NCBI RefSeq assembly: GCF_016316925.1
Contig: NZ_JAEEGB010000015.1
Location: 188,244-252,243 of the forward strand
DNA: 64,000 nucleotides
Direction of reading: 5' to 3'
From: Clostridium aciditolerans
Lineage (GTDB): Bacteria > Bacillota > Clostridia > Clostridiales > Clostridiaceae
The notes under the pieces were generated by a model. The model saw only the letters and a program-made list of their open reading frames with translations, was not told where the DNA came from and did not search any database. Position 1 is the stretch's first letter, and every line of letters begins with the position of its first letter. The translations under genes were made by a program, and so were the position numbers. Shown piece by piece: positions 52,399 to 61,740 of this stretch.

Positions 52399-52519
52399 AG
52401 AGGACAATTGACAGAGGACAGAGGACAGTGATGGTAAGTTATATAAATTAAAGATTTTTCGTAGTGTAAGGTCGAAAAATCCTCCTTCACTGTCAATTGT
52501 CAATTGTCCTCTGTCAATT
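52399..52519. repeat. Heptad-ended inverted-repeat element, copy C (121 bp)
   Basis: Left: AGAGGAC, AATTGAC, AGAGGAC x2, AGTGATGG. Right: CCTTCACT, GTCAATT x2, GTCCTCT, GTCAATT. The centre, AAAGATTTTTCGTAGTGTAAG followed by GAAAAATCCTCC, is the same as in copies A and B. It occupies almost the whole gap between acsB and gcvH, inside the Wood-Ljungdahl operon, and starts six bases after the acsB stop. Confidence 0.88.
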
Positions 52520-52524
52520 ATTTA

Positions 52525-54651
52525 TTACATTATTGGATCCATATTTAACGCTGGATGTTCTTTTTCTGTTAAGAATGCTAAAACTGCATCTGAATCTGTA
52601 GCTATAGTTTCATCGCAAATTCTATCTGCAAAATTGTCTATATCATATAATTCTTTAGCAGTAGCATTTAGTTTGTCAGCTACAAAGTCTTTTAATTCTT
52701 TTGGCATCCAAACTATTCTTTCTATTCCACCTTCTGCTCTCATAAATTTCTTTGATGGAATAAATGATCTTCCATGTCCCATAAATCCTGGAGTTTGTAC
52801 TCCACCACCTGTCATTGATGCAAGTTCTCCAAATGTCATTCCAAGTGGAGTCACAGCACCAAATTCTCTATTAACTATTACAACACCATTAGCTTCTGGC
52901 ATTATACCTGTAATACATTCGAAACATCCACAGGAAGTCATTGGGCTATTTAATATACTATATAATGTAACTTCATTTACTGCACCTTGAGAACCTTTTG
53001 AAACAGCTTCATTTACTCTTTCCCAAATACCGTAGTTTTCATCAACTACGCCTTCTTTTGGTACTGCTTGACAAGGTCCTGTTGGATTTAACTCAAGTGT
53101 TGCTTTAGCATCTAACCATGAAACTGCACCACATAGGCCAAGTCTTTCTGGCGTAACTATACATATATGTGCTGGAGCAAATGATTGACAAAGGTTACAA
53201 GTATAGAATGTATCAACTTTTTCATCTATTAAGTTGCTGAGTCTTTCATCTCTTTCAGCAAATCTTGGCATAGCAAGTTTGTCTTTCAATTCTACAACTT
53301 TATCTGGATCAGTTATTATAGTAACTTCACACTTATCTACAACTGAACCAAATTCATCTAACATCTTAGCATATACTACTTCGCCAAAGTGTTTTAATCT
53401 GAAACCTTTTTCAAAAGCTTCCTTACCAATTCTCAACCAAGTAAGATTTCTTTGTCCAACGTGCATTACACCTTCGATATAGTTTAAGAAGTAGTGAAGT
53501 CTTCTCTCTAGAACTGGTTCGAAGTCTTTTTGCATATTAGCTCCTGCTACCTTAATAAGCATTCCTAAAGGCATTCTTCCTGGAGCAGTTGTTATGCTAT
53601 CTATGTCTGGTCCTATTACTTCTATTTTATGATCTTCAATTTCACCTGGTTCAGCGCTCATTACTAATTCCCAACCTTCAGTCTTACCACCACCGAACTC
53701 AGCGAACATGTCGTTCTTTCTTATTCTTTCACCTTCGAATGCTGCTGCAAACGCAACTGGTATTGGAATTTCAGTAACTTTTATCTTTATCTTTCTAGCT
53801 TCAAGGGAAGTTTTAACTACTTTATCATAATCTTTTTGAGTTAATAATAATGTAGGAACTTCTGTTACAGTTTGGTCAGTTATTACAGGGAATCCAAGTG
53901 CTATAGCACCTGCACCACATGAAACTACAAGTTCGCTTAATGGTCCAAAGGCATTTACGAAAGCTGGTACTCTGTCTGAACAATATTGAAGAACTTCAGC
54001 TAAATTACCTGGCTTAACTCCTCCGAATATTAAAGCTGCTCTTATAGCAACAGTTACAACGTGAATTACTGATGTAACATCATATCCTAATGGAACAACT
54101 CTTAGGTCTAGACCCATTTTAACGTTGCCTTCTATAGCTTGGTCTATAACTTTTCCAACTAGGAATGTCATTATTCCTTTTGATTGGTAATCTTTTATAA
54201 CCTTTGCTGCACTTTCAGCATCTGGACATTCTCCAAGTACTACTGCAACTCCAGGAATATCTCCAGTAACTAGTGGTACTCCTAATGAACGAATTATAGG
54301 GTCTGATACAAAACCTACGCATGGCTCAGAATATGGAGCATCTGAAAGTACGTACTTAGCTGCTTCAACTATTTCAGCTGCAACAGCTGTAGCCAATCCT
54401 GAATTTAATGCTTTATCTAGCATTTCTTCTTCTACTATTAAGCTTCTAACTATGTCTAAAGCGCCTTCTAATTCTGCTACTGTTGTAATCTTCTTTCCTG
54501 TAGCAGCATAGATTACTGGTAATGAATATGCAGTATCAGGAAATGCAACCTTATGATCTCTGCCTTTTTCTTCAACTGCCTTTTTAACAATACCTTCTGC
54601 AGCTGCTAAAGCCTGCTTGGAACCAGTGAATATAGTTTGAAATAAATTCAT
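52525..54651 (-). CDS. acsB: CO-methylating acetyl-CoA synthase, ACS subunit
   Basis: Nickel-iron-sulfur enzyme of 708 residues that joins CO, a methyl group from the corrinoid protein, and CoA. The A-cluster ligands are all present: C485, C488, C497 and C507 for the [4Fe-4S] cube and proximal nickel, and the C574-G-C576 motif for the distal nickel. They match the Moorella enzyme with a constant offset of 21. The N-terminal domain (1-310) that docks CODH is complete, so this is the bacterial type. The partner CODH gene acsA is not in the window and should lie to the right of fhs or elsewhere. Confidence 0.98.
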   Translation of the reverse strand: MNLFQTIFTGSKQALAAAEGIVKKAVEEKGRDHKVAFPDTAYSLPVIYAATGKKITTVAELEGALDIVRSLIVEEEMLDKALNSGLATAVAAEIVEAAKYVLSDAPYSEPCVGFVSDPIIRSLGVPLVTGDIPGVAVVLGECPDAESAAKVIKDYQSKGIMTFLVGKVIDQAIEGNVKMGLDLRVVPLGYDVTSVIHVVTVAIRAALIFGGVKPGNLAEVLQYCSDRVPAFVNAFGPLSELVVSCGAGAIALGFPVITDQTVTEVPTLLLTQKDYDKVVKTSLEARKIKIKVTEIPIPVAFAAAFEGERIRKNDMFAEFGGGKTEGWELVMSAEPGEIEDHKIEVIGPDIDSITTAPGRMPLGMLIKVAGANMQKDFEPVLERRLHYFLNYIEGVMHVGQRNLTWLRIGKEAFEKGFRLKHFGEVVYAKMLDEFGSVVDKCEVTIITDPDKVVELKDKLAMPRFAERDERLSNLIDEKVDTFYTCNLCQSFAPAHICIVTPERLGLCGAVSWLDAKATLELNPTGPCQAVPKEGVVDENYGIWERVNEAVSKGSQGAVNEVTLYSILNSPMTSCGCFECITGIMPEANGVVIVNREFGAVTPLGMTFGELASMTGGGVQTPGFMGHGRSFIPSKKFMRAEGGIERIVWMPKELKDFVADKLNATAKELYDIDNFADRICDETIATDSDAVLAFLTEKEHPALNMDPIM

Positions 54652-54689
54652 TTTTTAGCCCCTCCCTAAATTAAAAGTTTATGTTAATT

Positions 54690-55475
54690 TTATAAGTCCA
54701 AATATGAGTCAGCGTATAAAACAGCTCCGTTTATAACGTCGCAAGTTTTAATAGTTTCCATTAATCTCTTGTCACAAGGATTCATGATTGCGGAAGTAAG
54801 TCCACATTGCATAGCCATAGCTGCATAAGTAGCATCCATTATTCCTCTTATTTCTTTTGGAGCTCCGTTTGATACATTGCTTAACCCACAACAAGTTCTA
54901 AGTCCCATTTCGCTTATCATTTTAATAGCTTCTAAAACTTCTTTTTGTTTATCTTGCATTCCTTTTATAACTAGGAATAGAGGATCAAATAATAAGTCTG
55001 TTGGATCCATTCCAAGTCCCATAGCTCTTTCAAGCATTTCTGTGCAATATGCCATTCTTTCATCATTGTCTCTTGTTATACCTTCTTTTGCACATAGAGC
55101 TATACACATAGCATCATATTCTGCTGCTAAATCTATATTTCCAATTCTGTCGCCAGCATCAGCTGAATTTATGATTGGTTTTCCTTTTGTTCTATTGTAA
55201 ACTTTAAGTCCAGCTTCTATAGCTTTCTTATTTGTTGTGTCTAATGCAATCGGAACATTATCAAATTCTTTTTGAAGTAATTGAACTCCCCATTGCATTA
55301 ACTCTTCTCCGCCTTTTTCAGCTGGTCCTATATTAAAATCTAAGTAGTGAGCACCTGCATCTAATTGCTCTTTTGCTCTTTTAAATATTTGCTCTGGATT
55401 TCTTTCCTCTATAGCCTTTCTAATAGCTGGTGATATACAGTGAATTCTCTCACCTATAATCATAAACTTTTCCAT
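54690..55475 (-). CDS. acsE: Methyltetrahydrofolate:corrinoid/iron-sulfur protein methyltransferase
   Basis: TIM-barrel enzyme of 261 residues (Moorella enzyme about 262) that moves the methyl group from methyl-THF to the cobalt of AcsCD. Pterin-binding motifs are visible: MIIGERIHC at the start, HYLDFNIGPA near 43, PIALDTTNKKAIEAG and PIINSADAGDRIG, and LSNVSNGAP near 194. The start at 55475 has GGGAGGG upstream; the six-codon longer frame overlaps this. Lies between acsC and acsB. Confidence 0.96.
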   Translation of the reverse strand: MEKFMIIGERIHCISPAIRKAIEERNPEQIFKRAKEQLDAGAHYLDFNIGPAEKGGEELMQWGVQLLQKEFDNVPIALDTTNKKAIEAGLKVYNRTKGKPIINSADAGDRIGNIDLAAEYDAMCIALCAKEGITRDNDERMAYCTEMLERAMGLGMDPTDLLFDPLFLVIKGMQDKQKEVLEAIKMISEMGLRTCCGLSNVSNGAPKEIRGIMDATYAAMAMQCGLTSAIMNPCDKRLMETIKTCDVINGAVLYADSYLDL

Positions 55476-55544
55476 TGATAAATGCCCTCCCATTTAATGT
55501 TTTATTTTTTTATTACATTATTTTATTCAGCATTATATTTATAT

Positions 55545-55578
55545 TGAGAACCAGAGATACTAACCCTGATTCTCAATT
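55545..55578. other. Hairpin between acsC and acsE
   Basis: Imperfect 12-13 bp inverted repeat (ATTGAGAACCAG with CTGATTCTCAAT). There is no T run on the operon strand, so it is more likely an mRNA-stabilising or processing structure than a terminator. On the plus strand a T run does follow, so it could stop antisense transcription. Confidence 0.55.
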
Positions 55579-55586
55579 TTTGTTTA

Positions 55587-56939
55587 TTATTTCCCAGCTA
55601 ACTCTTTTAAGAACTTAGGTATAAACATAGCTTCTGTAGTTCCAACTATGATTTCCCATCCTGGTAAGTTCTCTTCTAAGTCACCTTTTAATACAGCAAC
55701 TTTTCCTGGAAGTATAAGTTTTCTGCTCTTAACTTTTTCTTCTACTCCACTTTCTTTTATAAACTTAGCTATGCTACTAGCTGTAAATTTACCCGCAGCC
55801 CATGATGTAAGAACTGAGTATCCCCCAGCATCTGGAATAGCCATCCATACAGGCATTTTTGATCTTTCAACTTCACCTGATACTATGAAGTAAGTTAGAG
55901 CAAAGTCAACTGTACATATTAATGGAGAATTTTCATCTGGATTATTTACTCCATATAAACCTGGCTCTACTCTCATTGGTTTTTGTGGATCAGTAAATAT
56001 GTTTTGTCTTATTCCATATAGAGGTAAAGCTCTTGCATAGTCTATATCGCTTAGAACTATTATTGAACCATACTTCATTGTGAATAATGTAGATAGCGCT
56101 ATTTCCATAAATTTATCGCCTTTAGCAAGTGTATCTACAAATAAAATTGAAGGGTATCCGAATGTTCTATCTTGTCCTTGAATATTCATTCTTCTTATTT
56201 GTACTGTGTTCTCAAATGCTTCTTTAATTGAAGTTGAAGCTGGATCAAGAATTAAATTCTTATATCCTAATTTTTGGATCTCTTCAACTAGTCCATATAA
56301 AGCTTCTAAGTTGTCAGCTTTTACTCCTAAAGCTAAATTATCAGCCTTAACAAGTTCAACCATTTCCTTATAGTTGTCCTTATTAGCGCCATAAACTATA
56401 GGATTTTCAGCTTTTACTAATTCTAAAGCTTCTTTAGCAACTGCAACGTCTTCACAAATTAGTATGTAAGCTACCTTTAACCCGCTGTCTTTTACTTTTT
56501 TAACTAAAGCGATGAATTTGTCTTTATTTCCAGCATATTTTAATGCAGCAAATTCAACCTTCATATCTTCACCGATTCTCACATAATCTACGTCTTTCAT
56601 ATGTTGAATCTTTGTATCTATTTCAGCATCATCCATACAGTCTGATAATAATACTGCAAATCTATTTCTGTTAACGAAAGTTTTTTCATGACGGAACATT
56701 ACAGTTTCTCCACCGAGTTTGTACTCAGTTTCGCCTTTACCAACTGTTAAAGTCTTCATTAATGGTGCTGTAGCTTCTGATAATTTTTCTATAGCCTCTG
56801 AGCTCATATGAGGACATTTTCCTATTTCTACAGCTCCAGTAGCAACTTTCATTGAGAAAGCTAAGCAAGTTGGAAATCCACAATCTTTACAATTCTTTTT
56901 AGGTGTTAATTTAAATATATCTAATCCTGTTAAAGCCAT
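55587..56939 (-). CDS. acsC: Corrinoid/iron-sulfur protein, large subunit
   Basis: Large subunit of CFeSP, 450 residues. The N-terminal [4Fe-4S] domain has C17, C20, C25 and C42 (NCKDCGFPTC and KCPHMS), which passes electrons to cobalt during activation. A TIM barrel follows (about 90-320), and the C-terminal domain (about 325-450) is the B12-binding part. Works with acsD as a heterodimer, accepts methyl from AcsE and gives it to AcsB. The gene follows acsD by 43 bases. Confidence 0.96.
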   Translation of the reverse strand: MALTGLDIFKLTPKKNCKDCGFPTCLAFSMKVATGAVEIGKCPHMSSEAIEKLSEATAPLMKTLTVGKGETEYKLGGETVMFRHEKTFVNRNRFAVLLSDCMDDAEIDTKIQHMKDVDYVRIGEDMKVEFAALKYAGNKDKFIALVKKVKDSGLKVAYILICEDVAVAKEALELVKAENPIVYGANKDNYKEMVELVKADNLALGVKADNLEALYGLVEEIQKLGYKNLILDPASTSIKEAFENTVQIRRMNIQGQDRTFGYPSILFVDTLAKGDKFMEIALSTLFTMKYGSIIVLSDIDYARALPLYGIRQNIFTDPQKPMRVEPGLYGVNNPDENSPLICTVDFALTYFIVSGEVERSKMPVWMAIPDAGGYSVLTSWAAGKFTASSIAKFIKESGVEEKVKSRKLILPGKVAVLKGDLEENLPGWEIIVGTTEAMFIPKFLKELAGK

Positions 56940-56982
56940 TTTTAATCCTCCCTTATCTAATCCCAGTAAATTTTTAAATTTA

Positions 56983-57927
56983 TTATGCTAATAATTCATT
57001 TATAAATTTCTTAATTGTTTCTACTGATTTTGGGTGACGTAAGATTACTGCATTTGATCCTGATACTAATACACCTGATGCAGTAGCTACTTCCATTCCT
57101 ATACCTCTTTCTTCTTGACATCCCCATTGTGGTGAATCTTTTTCTAACTCAATTGATTCTTTTACTTTCCATGCATCAAATGAAACAGGTGTAATTATAG
57201 GAATTTGTAAAGTTTTATCATCTTGTCCTAATGCTGCAAGTCTTATTCTATCTAAAGTTGAGATAACATACTCATAACCATATCCAGCTGCTGCACATCC
57301 AATGTTGTCAACTATCTTTTCATTAACAACTCCTAATTGGTTAACTAGTATATTCATTTGTTTTGCAAGGTTTATATCAACTGAAGATTCAGCTCCAATT
57401 TTATGATTGTAAGCCATAGCACCTGCTGCTGCTACAGTTTTGTAGTTATCTTCAACAGCTGCAAGTAAAAGTACATTATGTCCATCTACTGCTTGCGCAA
57501 CTTTTTCAAATAACTTAGCGTCTTTATCATGGTTACCTGTTCCTGCAATTACAAGTGGAGTCTTAACTGCTTCAGCTACAGCCTTTGCAGTGGCTGCACA
57601 TTCTTCTGCAGATCTATTTAACCCATTTGGATCTGCACTATCTAACTTTAAGCAAATAAAGTCTGGTGCATATTTTTCTTCCACAAATTTTGCCCATGCA
57701 ACAGGATCATTGCATACATCTTTATAAAGCTCTTTTAAAGCATCTATCCACTCTTCTGGGAAAATATCTGAAATTTCCATACCAACTTTTTGAGTGTTTC
57801 CTACATTTCCATCAAAAGAATAGAAAGATAGTACATTTTCACCGCCTAATTTTATAGCCTTTTCTCCAGTTCCTATTTCTACTTCACAAATCTTACCTGA
57901 AAATTTCTGTGCTGATTTTTTGAACAT
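56983..57927 (-). CDS. acsD: Corrinoid/iron-sulfur protein, small subunit
   Basis: Small subunit of CFeSP, 314 residues, a TIM barrel that covers the corrinoid bound by AcsC. Family motifs seen are SGKICEVEIGTGEKAIKLGG at the start, ICLKLDSADPNG near 90, TPLVIAGTGNHDKD near 125 and the DNIGCAAAGYGYEY segment. It lies between cooC (20 bases) and acsC (43 bases) with normal ribosome binding sites, so expression of the two subunits should be balanced. Confidence 0.96.
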   Translation of the reverse strand: MFKKSAQKFSGKICEVEIGTGEKAIKLGGENVLSFYSFDGNVGNTQKVGMEISDIFPEEWIDALKELYKDVCNDPVAWAKFVEEKYAPDFICLKLDSADPNGLNRSAEECAATAKAVAEAVKTPLVIAGTGNHDKDAKLFEKVAQAVDGHNVLLLAAVEDNYKTVAAAGAMAYNHKIGAESSVDINLAKQMNILVNQLGVVNEKIVDNIGCAAAGYGYEYVISTLDRIRLAALGQDDKTLQIPIITPVSFDAWKVKESIELEKDSPQWGCQEERGIGMEVATASGVLVSGSNAVILRHPKSVETIKKFINELLA

Positions 57928-57946
57928 AGCTTAATGCCTCCTTAAA

Positions 57947-58717
57947 TTATTTTTTTAATGCTATTTTAGATAAAATATCATATAGTGCTTTTTTAGATAG
58001 AGAGTCCTCAGGCATTTCCACTAATGGCTTACCACTAGTATCATACTCGTATACCATAGGATCCATAGGCACAACTCCTATTAAATCTAATTGTTGATTC
58101 CTAATTTCCTCCATTGTACCTTCGTTTAATTTGCCATCTGGCGCTCTATTAACTATCAAGTAAACCTGCCCAACATTTAGTTTTAATTCGTCAATTAGCT
58201 GCCTTATTCTTCCTACAGCTTGAATTCCTCTTCTGGAACAGTCACTTACTAAGAATAAAGTATCTATTTCTTCAACTACTTTTCTACTTAAGTGCTCCAT
58301 TCCAGCTTCATTATCTACAACAAGATAATTGTAGTTTCCTGATAATGAATCTATTTGAGTTTTTAATACCCCATTTACATAACAATAACAGCCTGGCCCT
58401 TGGGATCTTCCCATTACAATCAAGTCATAACCGTCTCCTTCAGTTACAGCAGTACTTAATTTATATTTTAAGTAATCTGCCTTTAACATTCCTCCTGGGA
58501 AGTTATCTTCAAGTGATCTTTTGCTGGCATCTTCTCTTATCTCACCAATAGTTTCTTCAATTTCTACACCTAATACTTCATTTAAATTTGCATTTGCGTC
58601 GGCATCAACTGCAAGTATAGGTCCCTGACCCTTTTTCACAAGGTAATCTATTAAAAGACCTGTTAAAGTAGTTTTTCCAGTGCCGCCTTTACCTGCTACA
58701 GCTATTTTATATCCCAT
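57947..58717 (-). CDS. cooC: CooC/AcsF-type nickel insertion ATPase
   Basis: MinD-like ATPase of 256 residues that helps load nickel into CODH or ACS. The deviant Walker A is GKGGTGKTT at 9-17, with both signature lysines. The metal-binding CxC is C110 and C112 (GPGCYCYVNG), which joins two monomers through a metal. DADANANLNEVLG near 38-50 is typical. Lies next to acsD in the operon, separated from lpdA by a 10-bp hairpin. Confidence 0.95.
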   Translation of the reverse strand: MGYKIAVAGKGGTGKTTLTGLLIDYLVKKGQGPILAVDADANANLNEVLGVEIEETIGEIREDASKRSLEDNFPGGMLKADYLKYKLSTAVTEGDGYDLIVMGRSQGPGCYCYVNGVLKTQIDSLSGNYNYLVVDNEAGMEHLSRKVVEEIDTLFLVSDCSRRGIQAVGRIRQLIDELKLNVGQVYLIVNRAPDGKLNEGTMEEIRNQQLDLIGVVPMDPMVYEYDTSGKPLVEMPEDSLSKKALYDILSKIALKK

Positions 58718-58741
58718 AGTTCAACCTCCTCCTATTGCTAT

Positions 58742-58762
58742 GCATAGGGGTAACCCCTATGC
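58742..58762. other. Hairpin between lpdA and cooC
   Basis: Perfect 9-10 bp inverted repeat (GCATAGGGG with CCCCTATGC) around three bases, three bases after the lpdA stop, without a T run. Probably an RNA-processing or stabilising hairpin within the operon transcript. Confidence 0.6.
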
Positions 58763-58764
58763 TA

Positions 58765-60144
58765 TTACTCTACTGAATGAACACATTGTTTATGAACATC
58801 ATGAAGTGCTTCCATAATTCCTTCACATAAAGTTGGGTGTGGATGGATTACTTCACCTACCTGTTCTGCTGTTAATCCAAGCTCACAAGCTAGTGTTAAC
58901 TCGCCAAGCATATCTGATGCACGTTCTCCGATTATAGATGCTCCAATAATTACATCTTTTTCATCTGTAATTACTTTTACAAATCCCTGGAATTTGCCCA
59001 TAGCTTGAGCTTTTCCAAGACCTCTGAAATCGAATTTTCCTACTTTATAATTGATGCCAGCTTCTCCAGCTTGTTTTTCCTTCATACCAACAGAAGCAAC
59101 TTCTGGTTCTGTAAATATACAGCCTGGTACAGCTTTATAGCTAACTTTCTTTTTCTTATCTAATACAGCATTTTCTATAGCTACAATACCTTGCCTTGAA
59201 GCTAGGTGAGCTAAATCTGGACCTATAGTTAAGTCACCTATGGCATAAATGCCTTCTACGCTGCTTTCTAAATACTCATTAACTATTACTCTGCCTCTTT
59301 CTGTCTGTATGCCTAACTCTTCTAATCCAAGACCATCAGTATATGGTCTTCTGCCAATAGCTACAAGCATCTTTTCTGCTTCTACTTTTTTACCACTGCT
59401 TAAAATTGCAATTACTTTGCCATCTTCAACTTCTACAGTTGAGATACCATCACCTACAAAGAACTTTAATTTTTCTTGCTTAAAGCTTCTTTGCAATATC
59501 TTTGCTACATCTTCATCTTCAAGTGGTAATAGTTGTGGTAACATTTCTACTATTTTAACTTCAGTTCCAAGTCTATTTAGGAACTGACCTATTTCACAAC
59601 CAATTACACCTCCACCAACAACAATTATTGATTTTGGTTGTTCTTTAAGATTTAAAACCTCATCAGAAGTCATTACATTTTTGCCATCATAAGGAAGGAA
59701 TTTTGGAACTACTGGTACAGAACCTGTAGCAAGAATTATCTTGTCAGCCTGTATACTCTCCTTTGTTCCATCTTCCTTTGTAACTTCAACTTCTTTATTA
59801 CTTACTAATTTTCCTAGACCTCTTACAAGTTTTACTCCCTTGCTTTCAAATAAGAACTCAATTCCTTTTACAAGCTGGGTAACTACCTTTTCTTTTCTTT
59901 CTATTATAGTTGCAAAATCAGCTTTTATATCCCCTTCGATTTGAATGCCATATTTTTTAGCTTCTTTAACTGTATTTAATATGTCTGAACAAGCAAGTAG
60001 GGCTTTTGTAGGTATACATCCTACGTTTAGGCAAGTTCCTCCTACTTTGCCTTTCTCAACTATTGTAACTTCTGCACCTAGCATAGCTGCTTTAAGCGCA
60101 GCTACATATCCCCCCGGACCTCCCCCAATAACAACTAACTTCAT
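58765..60144 (-). CDS. lpdA: Dihydrolipoyl dehydrogenase
   Basis: FAD disulfide oxidoreductase of 459 residues. FAD motif VVIGGGPGGYVAALKAA at the N-terminus, redox-active C38 and C43 in GGTCLNVGCIP, NAD motif VVGGGVIGCEIGQFLNRLG near 175, and the catalytic His/Glu in HPHPTLCEGIMEA near 443. It oxidises dihydrolipoyl GcvH with NAD. It belongs to the conserved acs cluster of clostridial acetogens, where it has been proposed to take part in glycine synthase or in electron transfer; which is not settled. Confidence 0.96.
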   Translation of the reverse strand: MKLVVIGGGPGGYVAALKAAMLGAEVTIVEKGKVGGTCLNVGCIPTKALLACSDILNTVKEAKKYGIQIEGDIKADFATIIERKEKVVTQLVKGIEFLFESKGVKLVRGLGKLVSNKEVEVTKEDGTKESIQADKIILATGSVPVVPKFLPYDGKNVMTSDEVLNLKEQPKSIIVVGGGVIGCEIGQFLNRLGTEVKIVEMLPQLLPLEDEDVAKILQRSFKQEKLKFFVGDGISTVEVEDGKVIAILSSGKKVEAEKMLVAIGRRPYTDGLGLEELGIQTERGRVIVNEYLESSVEGIYAIGDLTIGPDLAHLASRQGIVAIENAVLDKKKKVSYKAVPGCIFTEPEVASVGMKEKQAGEAGINYKVGKFDFRGLGKAQAMGKFQGFVKVITDEKDVIIGASIIGERASDMLGELTLACELGLTAEQVGEVIHPHPTLCEGIMEALHDVHKQCVHSVE

Positions 60145-60167
60145 CTCAATCGCTCCTTATTTTATTT

Positions 60168-61043
60168 TTACAATCCCGCTTCATCTAGTATTAATGGAAC
60201 ATTTTCTTCAGCACCAATTGCCATTATATGAACTCCATCACAAAGACCTTGTTCCTTAGCTTGTCTTATGAATTCTCCAGATATTTTTATTCCTTCTTGA
60301 ATCTTGTTTTCTGCACTTTTCATTCTTTCGATTAATTCATCTGGAACATAAATTCCTGGAACATTATTATTCATATATTTTGCCATTCCTGCTGATTTTA
60401 GTGGAATTATACCAACCATAAGCTTAGCATCTAAATGTTTAGTCTTCTCTCTAAAATCTCTTAATGTATCTATATCATATACAGCTTGTGTTTGAAAGAA
60501 TCTAGCACCAGCCTGTATTTTCTTTTCCATTTTTAATATCTGCAATTCTACAGGATCATATCTTGGTGTTACACAAGCACCTAGATAAAAACTAGGAGTT
60601 CCATTCAATTCATGACCTGTCATGTCTTTTCCACTTGATATGGTAGATGCTACCTGAAGTATACCTACGCTATCTAAATCATAAACTGGCTTAGCGCCTG
60701 GATGATCTCCTGTCATAGTGTAATCACCAGTTAAAGCCAAAACATTCTCTATTCCAAAAACTCCTGCAGATAGAAGCTCTCCCTGAATTGCTATTCTATT
60801 TCTATCTCTTCCTGTAATTTGAAGAACAGGCTCTAATCCTGAATCTTTTAACACTTTACATGTTGCCAAGGATGTTGCCTTTAGTGTTGCAGATTGGAAA
60901 TCAGTTACGTTCACTCCATGGGCTCTTCCCTTTATAGCCTTAGCACATTCTATTAAGTGGGAAAAATTTATACCTTTTGGAGGTGCCATTTCCGCTGTAA
61001 CTGCAAACTCTCCTCTTTCAAAAGCATCTTTTAATAGGCTCAT
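60168..61043 (-). CDS. metF: Methylenetetrahydrofolate reductase, MetF subunit
   Basis: FAD-dependent TIM-barrel enzyme of 291 residues that reduces methylene-THF to methyl-THF. Motifs seen are ITAEMAPPKG near 15, GVNVTDFQSA near 38, ALTGDYTMTGDHPGAKPVYDLDS near 108-130, split by family landmarks LTGD and HPGA, and FFQTQAVYDIDTL near 187. In acetogens MetF pairs with MetV, encoded 18 bases upstream. The electron donor and any bifurcation cannot be read from sequence; no RnfC2 gene is present beside it. Confidence 0.95.
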   Translation of the reverse strand: MSLLKDAFERGEFAVTAEMAPPKGINFSHLIECAKAIKGRAHGVNVTDFQSATLKATSLATCKVLKDSGLEPVLQITGRDRNRIAIQGELLSAGVFGIENVLALTGDYTMTGDHPGAKPVYDLDSVGILQVASTISSGKDMTGHELNGTPSFYLGACVTPRYDPVELQILKMEKKIQAGARFFQTQAVYDIDTLRDFREKTKHLDAKLMVGIIPLKSAGMAKYMNNNVPGIYVPDELIERMKSAENKIQEGIKISGEFIRQAKEQGLCDGVHIMAIGAEENVPLILDEAGL

Positions 61044-61060
61044 TTCTAATCCCCCTTAGA

Positions 61061-61714
61061 TTATTCCTTGTCTCTCAAGTCTACTTTTCTTGGATGTGCA
61101 CAAATTGCGAAATCTCTTGGTTCTCTCATTTCCATCAAGTTATCAAGTCTGTTTTGATCTTTTAACTTGTTATATATAAGAATCCATGCACAATCGTTGT
61201 TATGATCAACTTCGCACTTTCCATCTCTAGCTCCACCACAAGGTCCATTTAAAAGTCCTTTTGCACACATTGTTACTGGACATATTCCGCCTGACCATGC
61301 AAGCTGACAGTTTCCACATGCCTTACAAGCTTCTGCGTATTGTCCTACTCTTTCTACTTCACCTATAAACATTGTATTATTAGCAGGATAAACAGGTATA
61401 CTTGTAAGCTTTGCAACAGTTTGTGTTCCATCTCCACAAGCCAATGATAGAATTGCATCAGCTTCTTTTAACTCTTCTTTAAAGGACTTTAAATCTTTTT
61501 TTGTTTTTAACAAATTACAAGAAGGATCTAATATTTTATATCCTAATACTGTCTTACCTTTTTCTTCTAGCTTAGTCTTCATTTCTAAAGCTTCTTCTTC
61601 TCCACCTACCTTACAAGTAGATGCACATAAAGAACATCCTGTAATTATCACTTTTTCACTGCCATCTAAATATTGAAGCACTTCCTCAAACGGCTTTTTT
61701 TCTGAAATAATCAT
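61061..61714 (-). CDS. metV: MetV, zinc/Fe-S partner of MetF
   Basis: Protein of 217 residues that forms a complex with MetF in acetogens. The C-terminal part has the conserved cysteines CKACGNCQLAWSGGICPVTMC and GPCGGARDGKCEV (about 137-170), which bind the Fe-S clusters and resemble the MetV-like zinc/iron domain fused to MTHFR in other bacteria. Residues 1-130 have VIITGCSLCASTCKVGG near 20, another metal-type motif. The gene is 18 bases ahead of metF. Confidence 0.93.
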   Translation of the reverse strand: MIISEKKPFEEVLQYLDGSEKVIITGCSLCASTCKVGGEEEALEMKTKLEEKGKTVLGYKILDPSCNLLKTKKDLKSFKEELKEADAILSLACGDGTQTVAKLTSIPVYPANNTMFIGEVERVGQYAEACKACGNCQLAWSGGICPVTMCAKGLLNGPCGGARDGKCEVDHNNDCAWILIYNKLKDQNRLDNLMEMREPRDFAICAHPRKVDLRDKE

Positions 61715-61740
61715 TCTTATTCCCCCATCATACCCAATGC

